DNA from: Planctomycetota bacterium
GTDB lineage: Bacteria > Planctomycetota > JACOTG01
Length of the DNA stretch: 40,904 nucleotides
Assembly (NCBI GenBank): GCA_016178505.1
Contig: JACOTG010000142.1
Coordinates: 1 to 40,904 of the forward strand
Direction: 5' to 3'
The notes under the pieces were generated by a model. That model had not been told where the DNA came from and made no database searches. It saw nothing but the letters and a program-made list of their open reading frames with translations. Below are positions 16,189-25,946 of this stretch, in pieces. A program made the translations under genes and the position numbers. Every line of letters begins with the position of its first letter. The first letter of the stretch is position 1.

Positions 16189-18807
16189 TCACGGAACGAC
16201 GTGGAGGACCACGGCGTTGGTCACGCTGAAACCGTCCGGGCCGAGCGAGGCCGGATTCTCGACGAGGCCCTGGAAGGCGAGCGCGGCCGGATTTCGCGGA
16301 CCTCGCGAGCGCCCGAGGACGAGCGACGGCGCGGGGCTCGATGGCGACGTCGGCAGTCCGAGGCGCGCGAATCGACCGACGTTGTTCCAGATCCGGCGCG
16401 GCTGGGGGACGGCGCCGGCGAACGGCGTCGGGAAGATCATCGAGCCGAGCCCGCGAGGCAACGCGGTGAGCGTAGTCGCGTCGGGCTCCCCGACCCACGC
16501 GTAGAGAACGAAGCGCGCTGTTTCGAGCCCGGATGGCGGGGTCACGTAGATCCACAGGGGGTCGCTCACGCGCGCCGTAAGATCGCGCTCGAGGTCGCCC
16601 ACGTTGCCGTCGACCAGGAGCACGTCTTCGCGTCTGTCGCCCGCCGCACCGACGTTGCCGAATCGCGCGGCGACGTGCGGCGCGACGTAGCGGAACGCGG
16701 ACTCGTGGGTCACGTTGCCGAAGGAGTTCCGCAGCGCGACGTCGACCTGACCGGTGCCGGGGGGCGTCCGGACGAGGACTCGCCGACACGACACGTCGAC
16801 GATGTGCGCCGTCGCCGTTCCGAACGCCACCGTCGTGTCTTCGGGATCGGTGAATCCGAAGCCGTCGATGGCGACCAGGTCGTTGCCCTCCTCCGATCCG
16901 ACGATTGTGTCGAGCGACAGCGACGTCCCGATCTCCCCGAGGCTCCACGTCGATTGCGACGACAGCGTCATGCCGCCGAGCGCGAGCATCTCGCCGCACC
17001 GGTCGTCGAACGCCATCACCCATTGGCCCCGCGGATCGGGGCTGCGGCTGGCGACGAGGCGCGTCCATTCGCTTCCGTCCCATGCCCACGTGTCCGCGAC
17101 GTCGTCGCCGTCGGACCCGCCGCCGAACAGCACCATGCGCCGGTGGAGCGCGTCGTAGGCCAGCGAGTGTCCGAACCGCGCGGATGGGCTCGTCTCGGGA
17201 TATCGCTGTCGCCAGCTCGTGCCGTTCCATTCCCAAGTGTCCGCGAGGAGTTGTCCTCGGGCATCGGCGCCGCCGAAGAGAACCGAAACGCCGCGGTCGG
17301 GGTCGTAGGCGAGCGCGGGCTTCCATCGTGGCGACGGACTCGCTACCGGCGTCCGCTCCAGCCACTCGTCGCCGTCCCACTCCCACGTGTCGCCGAGTCG
17401 CCCCGTGGTCAGCGAAGAACCGCCGAAGAGAACGACGTGGCCCCGCCTCGAATCGAACGTCATCGAGTGACCGACGCGGTCGATCGGACCGCGCTCGGTG
17501 ATCGATTCTCTCCAGACGTCGCCGTCCCACTCCCACGTTTCGCAGGGCGACGCCGACGTCCTCTGCCACTTGCCGCCGAAAAGGACCGTCTTCCGACGGA
17601 CCGAATCGAACGCCATCGCATGACCGGATCGCGCGGGCGGGCTGGTGACGGGCTCCCGTGGCTGCCAGTTGCTTCCGTCCCATTCCCACGTGTCGGAAAG
17701 CTCCGACGCATCGCGGACGTTGCCGCCGAAGAGGACCGCTCGTCCGCGCCCCGAATCGAAGGCGATCGCGGTGTCGGTTCGCTTCTTCAAGGGATCCGGC
17801 GACGCGAGCGTCCAGGTTGCGCCGTCCCATTCCCACGTGTCTTGCCGGTATTCCCCGCGCATGTCCGAACCGCCGTACGTGACGAGTCGACGACGCGCAG
17901 AATCGTAAACCATCAAGGCATAGTCGCGCGGCTCGCGGCCGGGAGTCGCTGAAGGCGTCCAATCGTGTCCGTCCCAAAGCCAGATCGTCGCGCGCGAGGG
18001 GATTCCGTCTCGACCGAAGAGAACGGTGCGCGACAGGCCGGCGTCGAAAGCGAACGCGTAGCTGTCCCACACGAACGGCAACGTCGTCGGGTGCATCTCG
18101 GTCCAGTCGTTGCCATCCCATTCCCACACGTCGGACCGCGTGCGCAGGTCTCGATAGAACCCGCCGTACAGGACCGTTCGATGGCGCGCGGAATCGAACG
18201 CGAGATAGTGAGATCGGCGCGGCGGCGGAACCGACGCGGGATGACGCTCGATCCAGTTCTCGCCGTCCCATTCCCACGTGTCCGACATCTGTCGTTCGGT
18301 CCGCGACTCACCGCCGAAGAGCACGATGCGCCCGCGCGCGGCGTCGAAGACCATCGCGTGACCCGCACGTCCGGGAGGGCTCGAGTCGGGATGGCGCTCC
18401 TGCCAGTTCGTGCCGTCCCATTCCCAAGTGTCGTCGAGGTCGGCGCCGGCGTCGTCGACACCGCCAAAGAGGAGGACTCGCCCGCGAACCTCGTCGAACG
18501 CGAGCGAGTGGCCGTGGCGCGCCGACGGGCTCTGCGAGGGAGCACAGCGCTGCCATCGCCTCCCGTTCCATTCCCAGGTTTCCGAGGACGTCGGAATGGG
18601 CCAGTAGCCGGGACTCCCGGCGAAGTGAACGGTCACGTGACGAACGGAGTCGTAGACCATCGCCGAGCTGATCCGCCCGGGTGGACGATCCGTTTGCCGG
18701 AGCGCCCAGTCGACGTCGGCTGCACGCGCCGCGGCGCACGACGCAACGACGAGGAAGCCCTCGATGAACGCGAACGAGGAGCGAAACAGGTCGAACCGTA
18801 CCGCCAT
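16189..18807 (-). CDS. exported 12-repeat kelch protein with TIG and shared C-terminal module (array gene 6)
   Basis: An 872-residue protein with a signal peptide (about 1-30, ending near CAAARAAD). Eleven kelch units have the form GH.MAFDS.RGR.VLFGG......DTWEWDG..W, and a twelfth lacks the WDG end (FDDRCGEMLALGG). Twelve units fit two 6-bladed propellers, twice the six seen in the four sister kelch proteins. After the propellers come a TIG domain (about residues 630-710) and the shared tail from VAARFGNV to VTNAVVLHVVP. Kelch propellers act as binding platforms or, in oxidases, carry copper sites; no oxidase signature is seen. GGAGG precedes the ATG at 18807. The tail starts ARFGNVGAAGDRRED, slightly diverged from its sisters. 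Confidence 0.88.
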   Translation of the reverse strand: MAVRFDLFRSSFAFIEGFLVVASCAAARAADVDWALRQTDRPPGRISSAMVYDSVRHVTVHFAGSPGYWPIPTSSETWEWNGRRWQRCAPSQSPSARHGHSLAFDEVRGRVLLFGGVDDAGADLDDTWEWDGTNWQERHPDSSPPGRAGHAMVFDAARGRIVLFGGESRTERQMSDTWEWDGENWIERHPASVPPPRRSHYLAFDSARHRTVLYGGFYRDLRTRSDVWEWDGNDWTEMHPTTLPFVWDSYAFAFDAGLSRTVLFGRDGIPSRATIWLWDGHDWTPSATPGREPRDYALMVYDSARRRLVTYGGSDMRGEYRQDTWEWDGATWTLASPDPLKKRTDTAIAFDSGRGRAVLFGGNVRDASELSDTWEWDGSNWQPREPVTSPPARSGHAMAFDSVRRKTVLFGGKWQRTSASPCETWEWDGDVWRESITERGPIDRVGHSMTFDSRRGHVVLFGGSSLTTGRLGDTWEWDGDEWLERTPVASPSPRWKPALAYDPDRGVSVLFGGADARGQLLADTWEWNGTSWRQRYPETSPSARFGHSLAYDALHRRMVLFGGGSDGDDVADTWAWDGSEWTRLVASRSPDPRGQWVMAFDDRCGEMLALGGMTLSSQSTWSLGEIGTSLSLDTIVGSEEGNDLVAIDGFGFTDPEDTTVAFGTATAHIVDVSCRRVLVRTPPGTGQVDVALRNSFGNVTHESAFRYVAPHVAARFGNVGAAGDRREDVLLVDGNVGDLERDLTARVSDPLWIYVTPPSGLETARFVLYAWVGEPDATTLTALPRGLGSMIFPTPFAGAVPQPRRIWNNVGRFARLGLPTSPSSPAPSLVLGRSRGPRNPAALAFQGLVENPASLGPDGFSVTNAVVLHVVP

Positions 18808-18896
18808 GGCCCGCCTCCGATAGGGGCGCGTGGGCGATCGACAATCGCCACGCACTCTGGGCGTGCTCTATCGGAAAGCCTGGTTCGAATGATGAG

Positions 18897-20594
18897 CTAC
18901 GGTGCGATGTGGAGCACCACGGCGTTCGTGATGCTGAATCCATCGGTCGAAAGTGAACCGCTGTCCTGAATCAGACCTTGGAGGGCGACGACGGCGGGAG
19001 CGCGCGCGCCGCGGGGTCGGCGGAACAAGAGCGACGGAGCGGGGCTCGACGGGGCCGTCGGGACGCCGATCCTCGCGAATCGGCCGATGTTGTTCCAAAT
19101 CGCGCCCGGACGAGGCGTCGTCCCCGCGAACGGCGTCGGGAAGATCATCGTCCCGAGACCACGTGGCAACGGCGTCAGCGAGGTCGCGTCGGGTGCGCCG
19201 AGCCACGCATACACGACGAAGCGAGCATCCGTCCGGCTCGAGGGCGCCGCAACGTACGCGTCGATCCCCTGGCCGACGCGAACGGTCAGCTCGCGCGCGA
19301 CGTCGCCGACGTTTCCGTTCACGAGCAATGGGCTCTCGCGCGCTCCTCTGCCCGCGTTCACGTTTCCGAATCGCGCCGCGACCGCGTCGGGGACGAACGT
19401 GAAGCCCTGCACGAGCGTCGTCGTGCCGAGCGCATTGGTCACCGTGACGTCGACGATTCCCGAACCGGGCGGAGTGACCACTCGCAGGCGACGGCAGTCG
19501 ACGTCTCGCAGGACGCCGAGCGCGCCGCCGAACGCGACCGTGGTGTCCGCGGATTCGGTGAACCGATCGCCGAGTATGTCGACGACCTCTCCCCCGCTCT
19601 CGGCGCCGAGCGCAGGCATCGTGGAAGCCACACCAGGAGGCGGACCGAGCACCCACGTGTCGACGAGGCCGAGCGTCGACGAATCGGCGCCGCCGAAGAG
19701 CAGCACGCGCCGGCACGTCGAGTCGTACGTCATCGGCTGCAAGTAGCGCACGGGCGGACGTCGCGTCGTCGCGATCGCCGACCAGGTCTCTCCGTCCCAC
19801 GCCCACGCGTCGTTTCGAATTCCGCTCGCGTCCGCTCCGCCGAAGAGGACGGTGCGTCCCCGCGCGACGTCGTACGCGAGGCCGTGGTACAGGCGCGGCG
19901 TCGGGCTCGCGGGCGGAGCGCGTTGAATCCAGTCGTCGCCCGTCCACTCCCACGTGTCACCGAACACCTGATTGGGATCTGCGCCCCCGAAGAGCACGGT
20001 TCTGCCGCGTGCTACGTCGTAGGCGAGTCGATGGTTGGCCCGCGCGGGCGGACGATGCGCCGGCGTGCGAACGATCCAGTCCGCGCCGTCCCACTCCAGC
20101 GTCTCGTCGAGGTATCCCGCCGCGCCGAACCCGCCGAACATCACGGTTCGCGAGCGCGTCGAGTCGTACGCGAGCGCAAAATCCCATCGCTCGGTCGGAA
20201 TCGTCGGCGAGGTCCGGAGCAGCCAGTCGGTTCCGTCCCACTCCCACGTGTCGTGGAAGCCGACGCCGTCGGGGCTCGGCCCGCCGAACAAGATCGTTCG
20301 TCCTCGGGCCGAGTCGTACGCGAGCTCGGTCGTGGGACGCGGCGGCGGCACGGCGCTCGTCGCTCGCTGCTGCCACGCGACGCCGTCGAACTCCCACGTC
20401 TCCGACGTGGCGCCGTAGCCGCTGTAATAGACGGCTCTCGAGCGAGCCGAGTCGTACGCCATCGCGCTCTGGGTTCGACCGCCGGGGCTCGACGTCGGAT
20501 GGAGTCGCGCCCATTCGACTTGAGCCGCGCTCGGTGTCGCGAGCGCGAAGACGATCAGCGCGGTGACACGCGACGACGAGAGCGGAGATGTCAC
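18897..20594 (-). CDS. exported 6-repeat kelch protein with TIG and shared C-terminal module (array gene 5)
   Basis: A 565-residue protein starting at a GTG (20594) with GGAAGGA just upstream. The signal peptide is short (MTSPLSSSRVTALIVFALA, cleavage near TPSAAQ). Six kelch units follow, from AMAYDSARSRAVYYSGYG to MTYDSTCRRVLLFGGADS, with repeated LAYDVARGRTVLFGG and DTWEW(D/T)G motifs. A TIG domain (about 325-405, ALGAESGGEVVDILGDRF) and the shared tail (VAARFGNVNAGRGARE ... GFSITNAVVLHIAP) complete it. It is closest in layout and length to array gene 4, which is also 565 residues and 31 bases upstream, so the two look like a recent duplication. The partner bound by the propeller is unknown. 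Confidence 0.88.
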   Translation of the reverse strand: MTSPLSSSRVTALIVFALATPSAAQVEWARLHPTSSPGGRTQSAMAYDSARSRAVYYSGYGATSETWEFDGVAWQQRATSAVPPPRPTTELAYDSARGRTILFGGPSPDGVGFHDTWEWDGTDWLLRTSPTIPTERWDFALAYDSTRSRTVMFGGFGAAGYLDETLEWDGADWIVRTPAHRPPARANHRLAYDVARGRTVLFGGADPNQVFGDTWEWTGDDWIQRAPPASPTPRLYHGLAYDVARGRTVLFGGADASGIRNDAWAWDGETWSAIATTRRPPVRYLQPMTYDSTCRRVLLFGGADSSTLGLVDTWVLGPPPGVASTMPALGAESGGEVVDILGDRFTESADTTVAFGGALGVLRDVDCRRLRVVTPPGSGIVDVTVTNALGTTTLVQGFTFVPDAVAARFGNVNAGRGARESPLLVNGNVGDVARELTVRVGQGIDAYVAAPSSRTDARFVVYAWLGAPDATSLTPLPRGLGTMIFPTPFAGTTPRPGAIWNNIGRFARIGVPTAPSSPAPSLLFRRPRGARAPAVVALQGLIQDSGSLSTDGFSITNAVVLHIAP

Positions 20595-20625
20595 GGGTCC
20601 TTCCGAGTCATGCCGTGCAATGGGA

Positions 20626-22323
20626 TCACGGAACGACGTTCACGACGACGGCGTTGGTCACACTGAATCCGTCGCTCGAACGGGAGCCGTCGTCCTGGAT
20701 CAGCCCCTGCAACGCAACGGCGCCGGGCGCTCGCGCGCCGTGCGGCCGCCGAAACACGAGCGACGGCGCCGGGCTCGATGGAGCGGTCGGCGGACCGAGG
20801 CGGCGGAACCGTCCGACGTTGTTCCAGACGGCGCGCGGCTGCGGGATTGCCGCAATGAACGGCGGCGGGAAAACCATCGCGCCGAGCTGCCGCGGAAGGC
20901 GCGTAAGCGTCGTCGCGTCGGGCGCACTCGTCCACGCGTAGAGCACGAATTGCGACTCGGCTCGGCTCGACGGCGACGTAACGGCCGCGTCGATTGCCTG
21001 GCCGACCCGAACCTCGAGCTCGCGGCTTACGTCTCCCACGTTGCCGTTCACGAGGAGCACGTTCTCGCGATCGCCGCGCCCGGAATTCACGTTGCCGAAT
21101 CGCGCGGCGATCGCGTCGGGCACGTACGTGAAGCCGGCGGTCAGCACCACGCGACCGAGGGAATCCGAGATCGCGACGTCGACCACTCCGCTGCCGGGCG
21201 GCGCGAGCACGCGGACGCGCCCGCACGCGACGTCGATCACCGTTGCCGCGGCGCCACCGAAGGCGACCGTCAGGTCCGAAGCCTCGGTGAATGCCCCGCC
21301 GTCGATCACGACGAGATCGCCGCCGGATTCGGCTCCAACGGACGGAACGATCGTCGTCGCCGTCGGCGGAACGCTCAGCACCCACGTGTCGGAGAGAGCA
21401 ACGGGTCCTTCGTCGGCTCCGCCGAACAGCACGGTTCGCCCGCACGAGGAGTCGTACGCCATCGTCATTCCGAATCGCACGGACGGCGCGCGGGTCGGCA
21501 CGATGGGCGACCAGTCGACCCCGTTCCACTCCCAGGCGTCGTTCTGCAGGCCGTTCGTCGTGAGCCCGCCGACGGCGATCGAACGCCGTCTCTGCGCGTC
21601 GTAGTCGAAGCCGAACTGCGAACGAGCCGGCGGAATCGTCAGCGGGAAGACGTGCACCCAGTCGTCCCCGTTCCACTCCCAGGTGTCGTTGAGCAAGCCG
21701 AGCACACCGCTCCCCCCGAACAGAACCGTTCGTGCGCGAGCGAGGTCGTAAGCGAGCCGACCGTTCTCGCGCGCGGGCGGACTGTGGAGTGGTGTCCGCT
21801 GCGTCCAGGTCGCGCCGTCCCATTCCCACGTTTCCGCGAGGAATCCGGACGTATCCGATCCGCCGAACATCACGACGCGCCCGCGGCCGGAGTCGAACGC
21901 CAACGCGCCGTCCCACCGCGGTCCCGGGCTCGTCGGCGGAAAACGTCGCGCCCAATTCGTTCCGTCCCAGACCCACGTGTCCGCCAGCGGACCCGGGCCC
22001 TGATCGGGACCGCCGAAGACGAGGCACTCGCCACGAACGGAGTCGTAGGCCATCTGGCTCGTGAGACGCTCGGGTGGGCGCGTGCGCGGGAACAGTCGCC
22101 GCCACTCGAGACCGTCCCATTCCCACGTGTCACTGAGCGCGAGGTATCCGCTGAAGAGGACCATGCGCGAGCGCGCGGAGTCGTACGCCATCGCTCCGTG
22201 CGATCGGCCCGCGGGGCTCGTCGGCGGGTGAAGCGGCGCCCATTCGACCTGTCCCACGGCCACCGACGACCCCGACCCAACGGCGAGAGCGACCCCGCAC
22301 GCATACGCCAGCTTCGAGAACAT
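20626..22323 (-). CDS. exported 6-repeat kelch protein with TIG and shared C-terminal module (array gene 4)
   Basis: A 565-residue protein with a signal peptide (about 1-24, ending SSVAVGQ) and the mature start VEWAPLHPPTSPAGR, nearly identical to array gene 5 (VEWARLHPTSSPGGR). Six kelch units run from AMAYDSARSRMVLFSGY to MAYDSSCGRTVLFGGAD, with DTWEWDG or close variants in most blades. Unit 5 is the most diverged (FDYDAQRRRSIAVGG). A TIG domain (VGAESGGDLVVIDGGAF) and the shared tail (IAARFGNVNSGRGDRENVL ... TNAVVVNVVP) follow. GGAGGG lies before the ATG at 22323. It is probably translated with gene 5 from one transcript, as the gap is 31 bases. Confidence 0.88.
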   Translation of the reverse strand: MFSKLAYACGVALAVGSGSSVAVGQVEWAPLHPPTSPAGRSHGAMAYDSARSRMVLFSGYLALSDTWEWDGLEWRRLFPRTRPPERLTSQMAYDSVRGECLVFGGPDQGPGPLADTWVWDGTNWARRFPPTSPGPRWDGALAFDSGRGRVVMFGGSDTSGFLAETWEWDGATWTQRTPLHSPPARENGRLAYDLARARTVLFGGSGVLGLLNDTWEWNGDDWVHVFPLTIPPARSQFGFDYDAQRRRSIAVGGLTTNGLQNDAWEWNGVDWSPIVPTRAPSVRFGMTMAYDSSCGRTVLFGGADEGPVALSDTWVLSVPPTATTIVPSVGAESGGDLVVIDGGAFTEASDLTVAFGGAAATVIDVACGRVRVLAPPGSGVVDVAISDSLGRVVLTAGFTYVPDAIAARFGNVNSGRGDRENVLLVNGNVGDVSRELEVRVGQAIDAAVTSPSSRAESQFVLYAWTSAPDATTLTRLPRQLGAMVFPPPFIAAIPQPRAVWNNVGRFRRLGPPTAPSSPAPSLVFRRPHGARAPGAVALQGLIQDDGSRSSDGFSVTNAVVVNVVP

Positions 22324-22362
22324 GTCGACCCTCCTCGAGCATTCCTTCGGGACGCGATGCGG

Positions 22363-24135
22363 TCAGGGAACGATGCGCAAGACGATGGCGTTGGTGACGC
22401 TCACCCGATCGGCCGTGAGCGATCCGTCGTCCTGGATGAGGCCCTGCAGAGAAACGATGGCCGGCCTCGGAGCGCCGGTCGCGCGCGTGAACACGATCGA
22501 TGGCGCCGGGCTCGATGGAAGATTGGGCACGCCGAGCACTCCGGCATGTCCGAAGTTGTTCCACACGGCGCGCGGCTGCGGGACGGATCCAGCGAACGGC
22601 GTGGGACAGATCATCGCGCCGAGTCCGCGAGGCAGCGGAGTGAGCGTCGACGCGTCGGCCGCCACCAGCCACGCGTAGAGGACGAAGCGCGCCGACGCCA
22701 GGCTCGACGGCGGGTTCACGTCGATCGAAATCGAGTGATGCACCTGCACGGTCGCCTCGCGGTTGATGTCGCCGACGTTTCCGTTCACGCGAAGCGGGTT
22801 TTCGCGGTCGCCGATTCCCGCGTTCACGTTTCCCAGTCGTGCGGCGATCACGGGGCTGACGTACGTGAAGCCGCTCGTGATCGTGGTGGAGCCGTACGAG
22901 TTCGCCATCGTGACGTCGACCGTGCTCGTTCCCGGAGGAGTGCGGACGATCATGCGCGCCGGCGCCACGTCGACGACAACGCCGGGCGAGCCGCCAAACG
23001 TAACCGACGAATCCGCAACGGACGTGAACCGGGCGCCGAAGAGCTGCACGCGATCGCCGCCCGATTCGGTTCCGCTTGCCGGCGCGAGTCCCGTGACGTC
23101 GGAAGGCGACGACAGGGTCCACGTCTCCGCGAGCGTGTTCGCCATCGCGTCGGTCCCGCCGAAGAGGAGTCCGACTCCGCTCGCCGCGTCGAAAGCCAGC
23201 GGCATGTTTGCGCGCGCCGACGGACTGCGCGCAGGAGTCAGCAACGTCCACGCCGTGCCGTTCCACGTCCACGTATCGGAAAGATAAAAAATGCGGAAGA
23301 CTGGCCCTCCCTGGACCCAGAAGCCACCGAACAAGATCACGTTTCCATGCAACGAGTCGAAAGCCACCGCGGCCTTCGAGCGGACGCCCGGCGCCGTTGG
23401 GGTCGCCGCCTGCACCCAGTTCGAGCCGTCCCACTCCCACGTGTCGTTCATCCAGTTGCACGTGTACATCACGCAGCCCGCCTCGCCGCCGAAGAGCACG
23501 GTGCGAGCGCGCGTCGAGTCGAACGCCATCGCGTGATCCTCTCGCGGCGATGGACTCGATGCCGGGCTTCGTCGCAGCCAGTTCGTGCCGTCCCATTCCC
23601 ACGTGTCGCCGGTGAAGCCGCTCGTATCCATCCCACCGAAGAGCACGACGCGCTGGCGTACCGAGTCGTACGCCATCGCGTGACCCGATCGCGGCGACGG
23701 ACTCGATGCGGGCATCTGCAGGGTCCAGAACTGCCCGTCCCATTCCCAAGTGTCTCCGAGCGGTCCGAACGCGTCGATTCCTCCGAAAAGCACCGTTTGG
23801 TTCCGAGCGGCGTCGAACACCATCGCGAACGACTCCCGCGGGCTCGGCGCGACGGCAGTGAACAGGGGAAACCACGCCGAACCGTCCCACTCCCACGTGT
23901 CCTGAACGACGTTGCCTTGGTCGTCGCGGCCCCCGAAGAGAATGGTGCGACCGCGAGCCGAATCGAAGGCCATCTGGTGTCCGTTGCGTCCGGGAGGTCG
24001 CGGGGCAGGGTCGAGCTGGAACCAGCCGAGCTGCGCGTGCGCGAAAGGCGCCGACGCCATGCCCGCGACGAGAATCGTGCGGACGAGCGAGCGCGAGAGG
24101 ATGGGGCTCGAGGCGAGAAATCCGGTGGCAGCCAT
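22363..24135 (-). CDS. exported 6-repeat kelch protein with TIG and shared C-terminal module (array gene 3)
   Basis: A 590-residue protein. The ATG at 24135 gives a signal peptide (MAATGFLASSPILSRSLVRT then ILVAGMASAPFAHAQ) and the mature start LGWFQLDPAPRPPGR. The frame is open for another 125 codons upstream, but that stretch overlaps the neighbouring array gene and has no signal peptide. Six kelch units run from QMAFDSARGRTILFGG to LAFDAASGVGLLFGGTD. Unit 4 has an insertion with a Cys pair (GGEAGCVMYTCNWMNDTW) and unit 5 a longer loop (FWVQGGPVFRIFYLSDTW). A TIG domain and the shared tail (IAARLGNVNAGIGDRENPL ... VSVTNAIVLRIVP) follow. The ribosome site is weak (AAAGGGG). Confidence 0.86.
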   Translation of the reverse strand: MAATGFLASSPILSRSLVRTILVAGMASAPFAHAQLGWFQLDPAPRPPGRNGHQMAFDSARGRTILFGGRDDQGNVVQDTWEWDGSAWFPLFTAVAPSPRESFAMVFDAARNQTVLFGGIDAFGPLGDTWEWDGQFWTLQMPASSPSPRSGHAMAYDSVRQRVVLFGGMDTSGFTGDTWEWDGTNWLRRSPASSPSPREDHAMAFDSTRARTVLFGGEAGCVMYTCNWMNDTWEWDGSNWVQAATPTAPGVRSKAAVAFDSLHGNVILFGGFWVQGGPVFRIFYLSDTWTWNGTAWTLLTPARSPSARANMPLAFDAASGVGLLFGGTDAMANTLAETWTLSSPSDVTGLAPASGTESGGDRVQLFGARFTSVADSSVTFGGSPGVVVDVAPARMIVRTPPGTSTVDVTMANSYGSTTITSGFTYVSPVIAARLGNVNAGIGDRENPLRVNGNVGDINREATVQVHHSISIDVNPPSSLASARFVLYAWLVAADASTLTPLPRGLGAMICPTPFAGSVPQPRAVWNNFGHAGVLGVPNLPSSPAPSIVFTRATGAPRPAIVSLQGLIQDDGSLTADRVSVTNAIVLRIVP

Positions 24136-24200
24136 GGCACCCCTTTGTTGGAGATGCCCGTCGATCCTAGCCTCGCCTCGAACCCGTGTGAATGCTCTGT

Positions 24201-25946
24201 TCACGGAGTGATGCGCAGGACGACGGCGTTCGTCACGCTGACACCTTCGGGAATCATGGAGCCCGGGTCCTCGATGAGGCCTTGAAACGCCGCGGTCAGA
24301 GAACGGGCAAGGCCGCCCGGGCGATTGAACAAGACCGACGGCGCCGGACTCGATGGAGCCGTCCGCACACCGAGGATGGCGGTGTGACCGAGGTTGTTGA
24401 AGAGGGTCCGCGGCTGCGGAGTCGTGCCGGCGAATGGCGTCGGAAACACCATCGAGCCGAGACGGTGCGGAAGCATCGTGCGCGTCGCCGCGTTCGGCGA
24501 CCCGAGCCAAGCGTAGACGCAGAACCGCGCGCTCGGAGTCGTTGACGGCGAATTCACGAATGCTCCGATGGGATCTCCGACGCGGACCGTCACGACCCGA
24601 TTCACGTCGCCGGTGTTCCCATTGATCAGAAGCGGGTTCTCGCGATCGCCGAGCCCGACGTTGACGGCGCCGAAGCGCGCCGCGATCTCGGGAGCGACGT
24701 ACGTGAACGCGCCGCGAAGCGAGGACACCCCCGTCGAGTTCGTCAGGGTGACGTCCGCCACCCCCGACCCTGCGGGCGTGCGCACGAGCGTCCTCCCGGG
24801 CTCGACCAGGAGAACCACGGCGTTGGCGCCGCCGATCGTCACGGTCGTGTCGGCTCGGTTCGTGAACGACGTCCCGTAGATGCTGACGGCGTCACCGCCG
24901 TTCTCCGAACCGTCCGCCGGAGCGACCGACGTGAGACGCACGGGCTCGCTGATTACCCACGTGTCGTTCTGAGTTCCGGAGTTGTCGAGCCCGCCGAACA
25001 GCACGGTTTCGTTGTGCGCCGAGTCGTAGACCATCCGGTGTCCCGAGCGCAAGGTCGGCATCCGAGCGGGGCTCAACTGCGTCCAGTCGGTGCCGTCCCA
25101 GGACCAGGTGTCGTCTCGCGAAAAGCAGCCGAACGACGCGCAGAAATTGCCGCCGAAGATCACGGTCTGCCCACGGCGCGAGTCGTAGGCGATTCCGAAT
25201 TGATCGCGTGCGAACGGAGTATTGACGGGGCTCAGCTGCGACCAATCCGTGCCGTCCCACTCCCAGGTTTCGTGCGAGTAGGGACAGGTGAACGTGCACA
25301 CCCCGACGCCGCCGACCAAGACGACGCGATCACGGACGGAATCGTACGCCATGGCGTGGCCGCCTCTCGCCATCGGAGTCGTCGCCGGCGACAGCGAAAG
25401 CCAATTCGATCCGTTCCAAGCCCATGTGTCCGAAAGGACGTTCGTTCCATCCCCGCCCCCGAACAAGAGGATCTGCTGGCGCGCAGAGTCGTACGCCATC
25501 GCGTGAGATGCGCGCGCCGACGGGCTCGACGCGGGGGCGTGCGGCGTCCAGGTCGTTCCGTCCCAGTCCCACGTGTCCGCCATCAAGCCCGCGCCGTCGG
25601 CTCCCCCGAACAGGACCGTGCGCCCCGTCGCCGCATCGAATTCCATCGCGGCGCCCGAGCGCGCGCTCGGCGACGTCGCCGGAGTCATCTGCATCCAGTT
25701 GGTCCCGTCCCATTCCCACGTGTCGTTGAGATAGCCCCCCATCCCGTCGAAGCCGCCGAAGACGACCACTCGACCGCGCGTCGAATCGAACGCCATCGAG
25801 TGCGACTGGCGCACCGGCGGGCTCGTCGCCGGGCTGAGAGGCGACCACGTGATTTGAGCCGAAGCCGTCGCGACGAAGAGAGACAAGGCCGCGGCGACGC
25901 CGGCCGCCGTTGACCCTGGATGACGAACGAACGTTCGAGGCGACAT
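24201..25946 (-). CDS. exported 6-repeat kelch protein with TIG and shared C-terminal module (array gene 2)
   Basis: A 581-residue protein. The ATG at 25946 follows GGAGGG and gives a signal peptide (about 1-32, ending LFVATASAQ); an upstream in-frame ATG at 26084 adds a non-signal extension and is rejected. Six kelch units run from SMAFDSTRGRVVVFGG to MVYDSAHNETVLFGG. Units 4 and 5 carry Cys-pair loops (GGVGVCTFTCPYSHETW and GGNFCASFGCFSRDDTW) at the same place as the loop in array gene 3. A TIG domain (ADGSENGGDAVSIYGTSF) and the shared tail (IAARFGAVNVGLGDRENPL ... VSVTNAVVLRITP) end the protein. It is separated from array gene 1 by 199 bases that hold a strong hairpin, so it may have its own promoter. 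Confidence 0.88.
   Translation of the reverse strand: MSPRTFVRHPGSTAAGVAAALSLFVATASAQITWSPLSPATSPPVRQSHSMAFDSTRGRVVVFGGFDGMGGYLNDTWEWDGTNWMQMTPATSPSARSGAAMEFDAATGRTVLFGGADGAGLMADTWDWDGTTWTPHAPASSPSARASHAMAYDSARQQILLFGGGDGTNVLSDTWAWNGSNWLSLSPATTPMARGGHAMAYDSVRDRVVLVGGVGVCTFTCPYSHETWEWDGTDWSQLSPVNTPFARDQFGIAYDSRRGQTVIFGGNFCASFGCFSRDDTWSWDGTDWTQLSPARMPTLRSGHRMVYDSAHNETVLFGGLDNSGTQNDTWVISEPVRLTSVAPADGSENGGDAVSIYGTSFTNRADTTVTIGGANAVVLLVEPGRTLVRTPAGSGVADVTLTNSTGVSSLRGAFTYVAPEIAARFGAVNVGLGDRENPLLINGNTGDVNRVVTVRVGDPIGAFVNSPSTTPSARFCVYAWLGSPNAATRTMLPHRLGSMVFPTPFAGTTPQPRTLFNNLGHTAILGVRTAPSSPAPSVLFNRPGGLARSLTAAFQGLIEDPGSMIPEGVSVTNAVVLRITP

Noticed and set aside
12758..16504. Long plus-strand open frame (over 1200 codons) opposite array gene 7, and a similar one at 20563-24285 opposite the kelch genes
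   Set aside because: Arg/Ala-rich sequence with no domains, opposite genes with clear repeats. Such antisense frames are expected in GC-rich DNA.
16189..25946. Very frequent CACGTG palindromes within CCATTCCCACGTGTC at intervals of about 150-180 bases, like regulatory boxes or a CRISPR-like periodic repeat
   Set aside because: The motif is the reverse complement of the codons for DTWEWDG and falls once per kelch unit in frame. It is explained by coding repeats; spacers are also coding and similar to one another.
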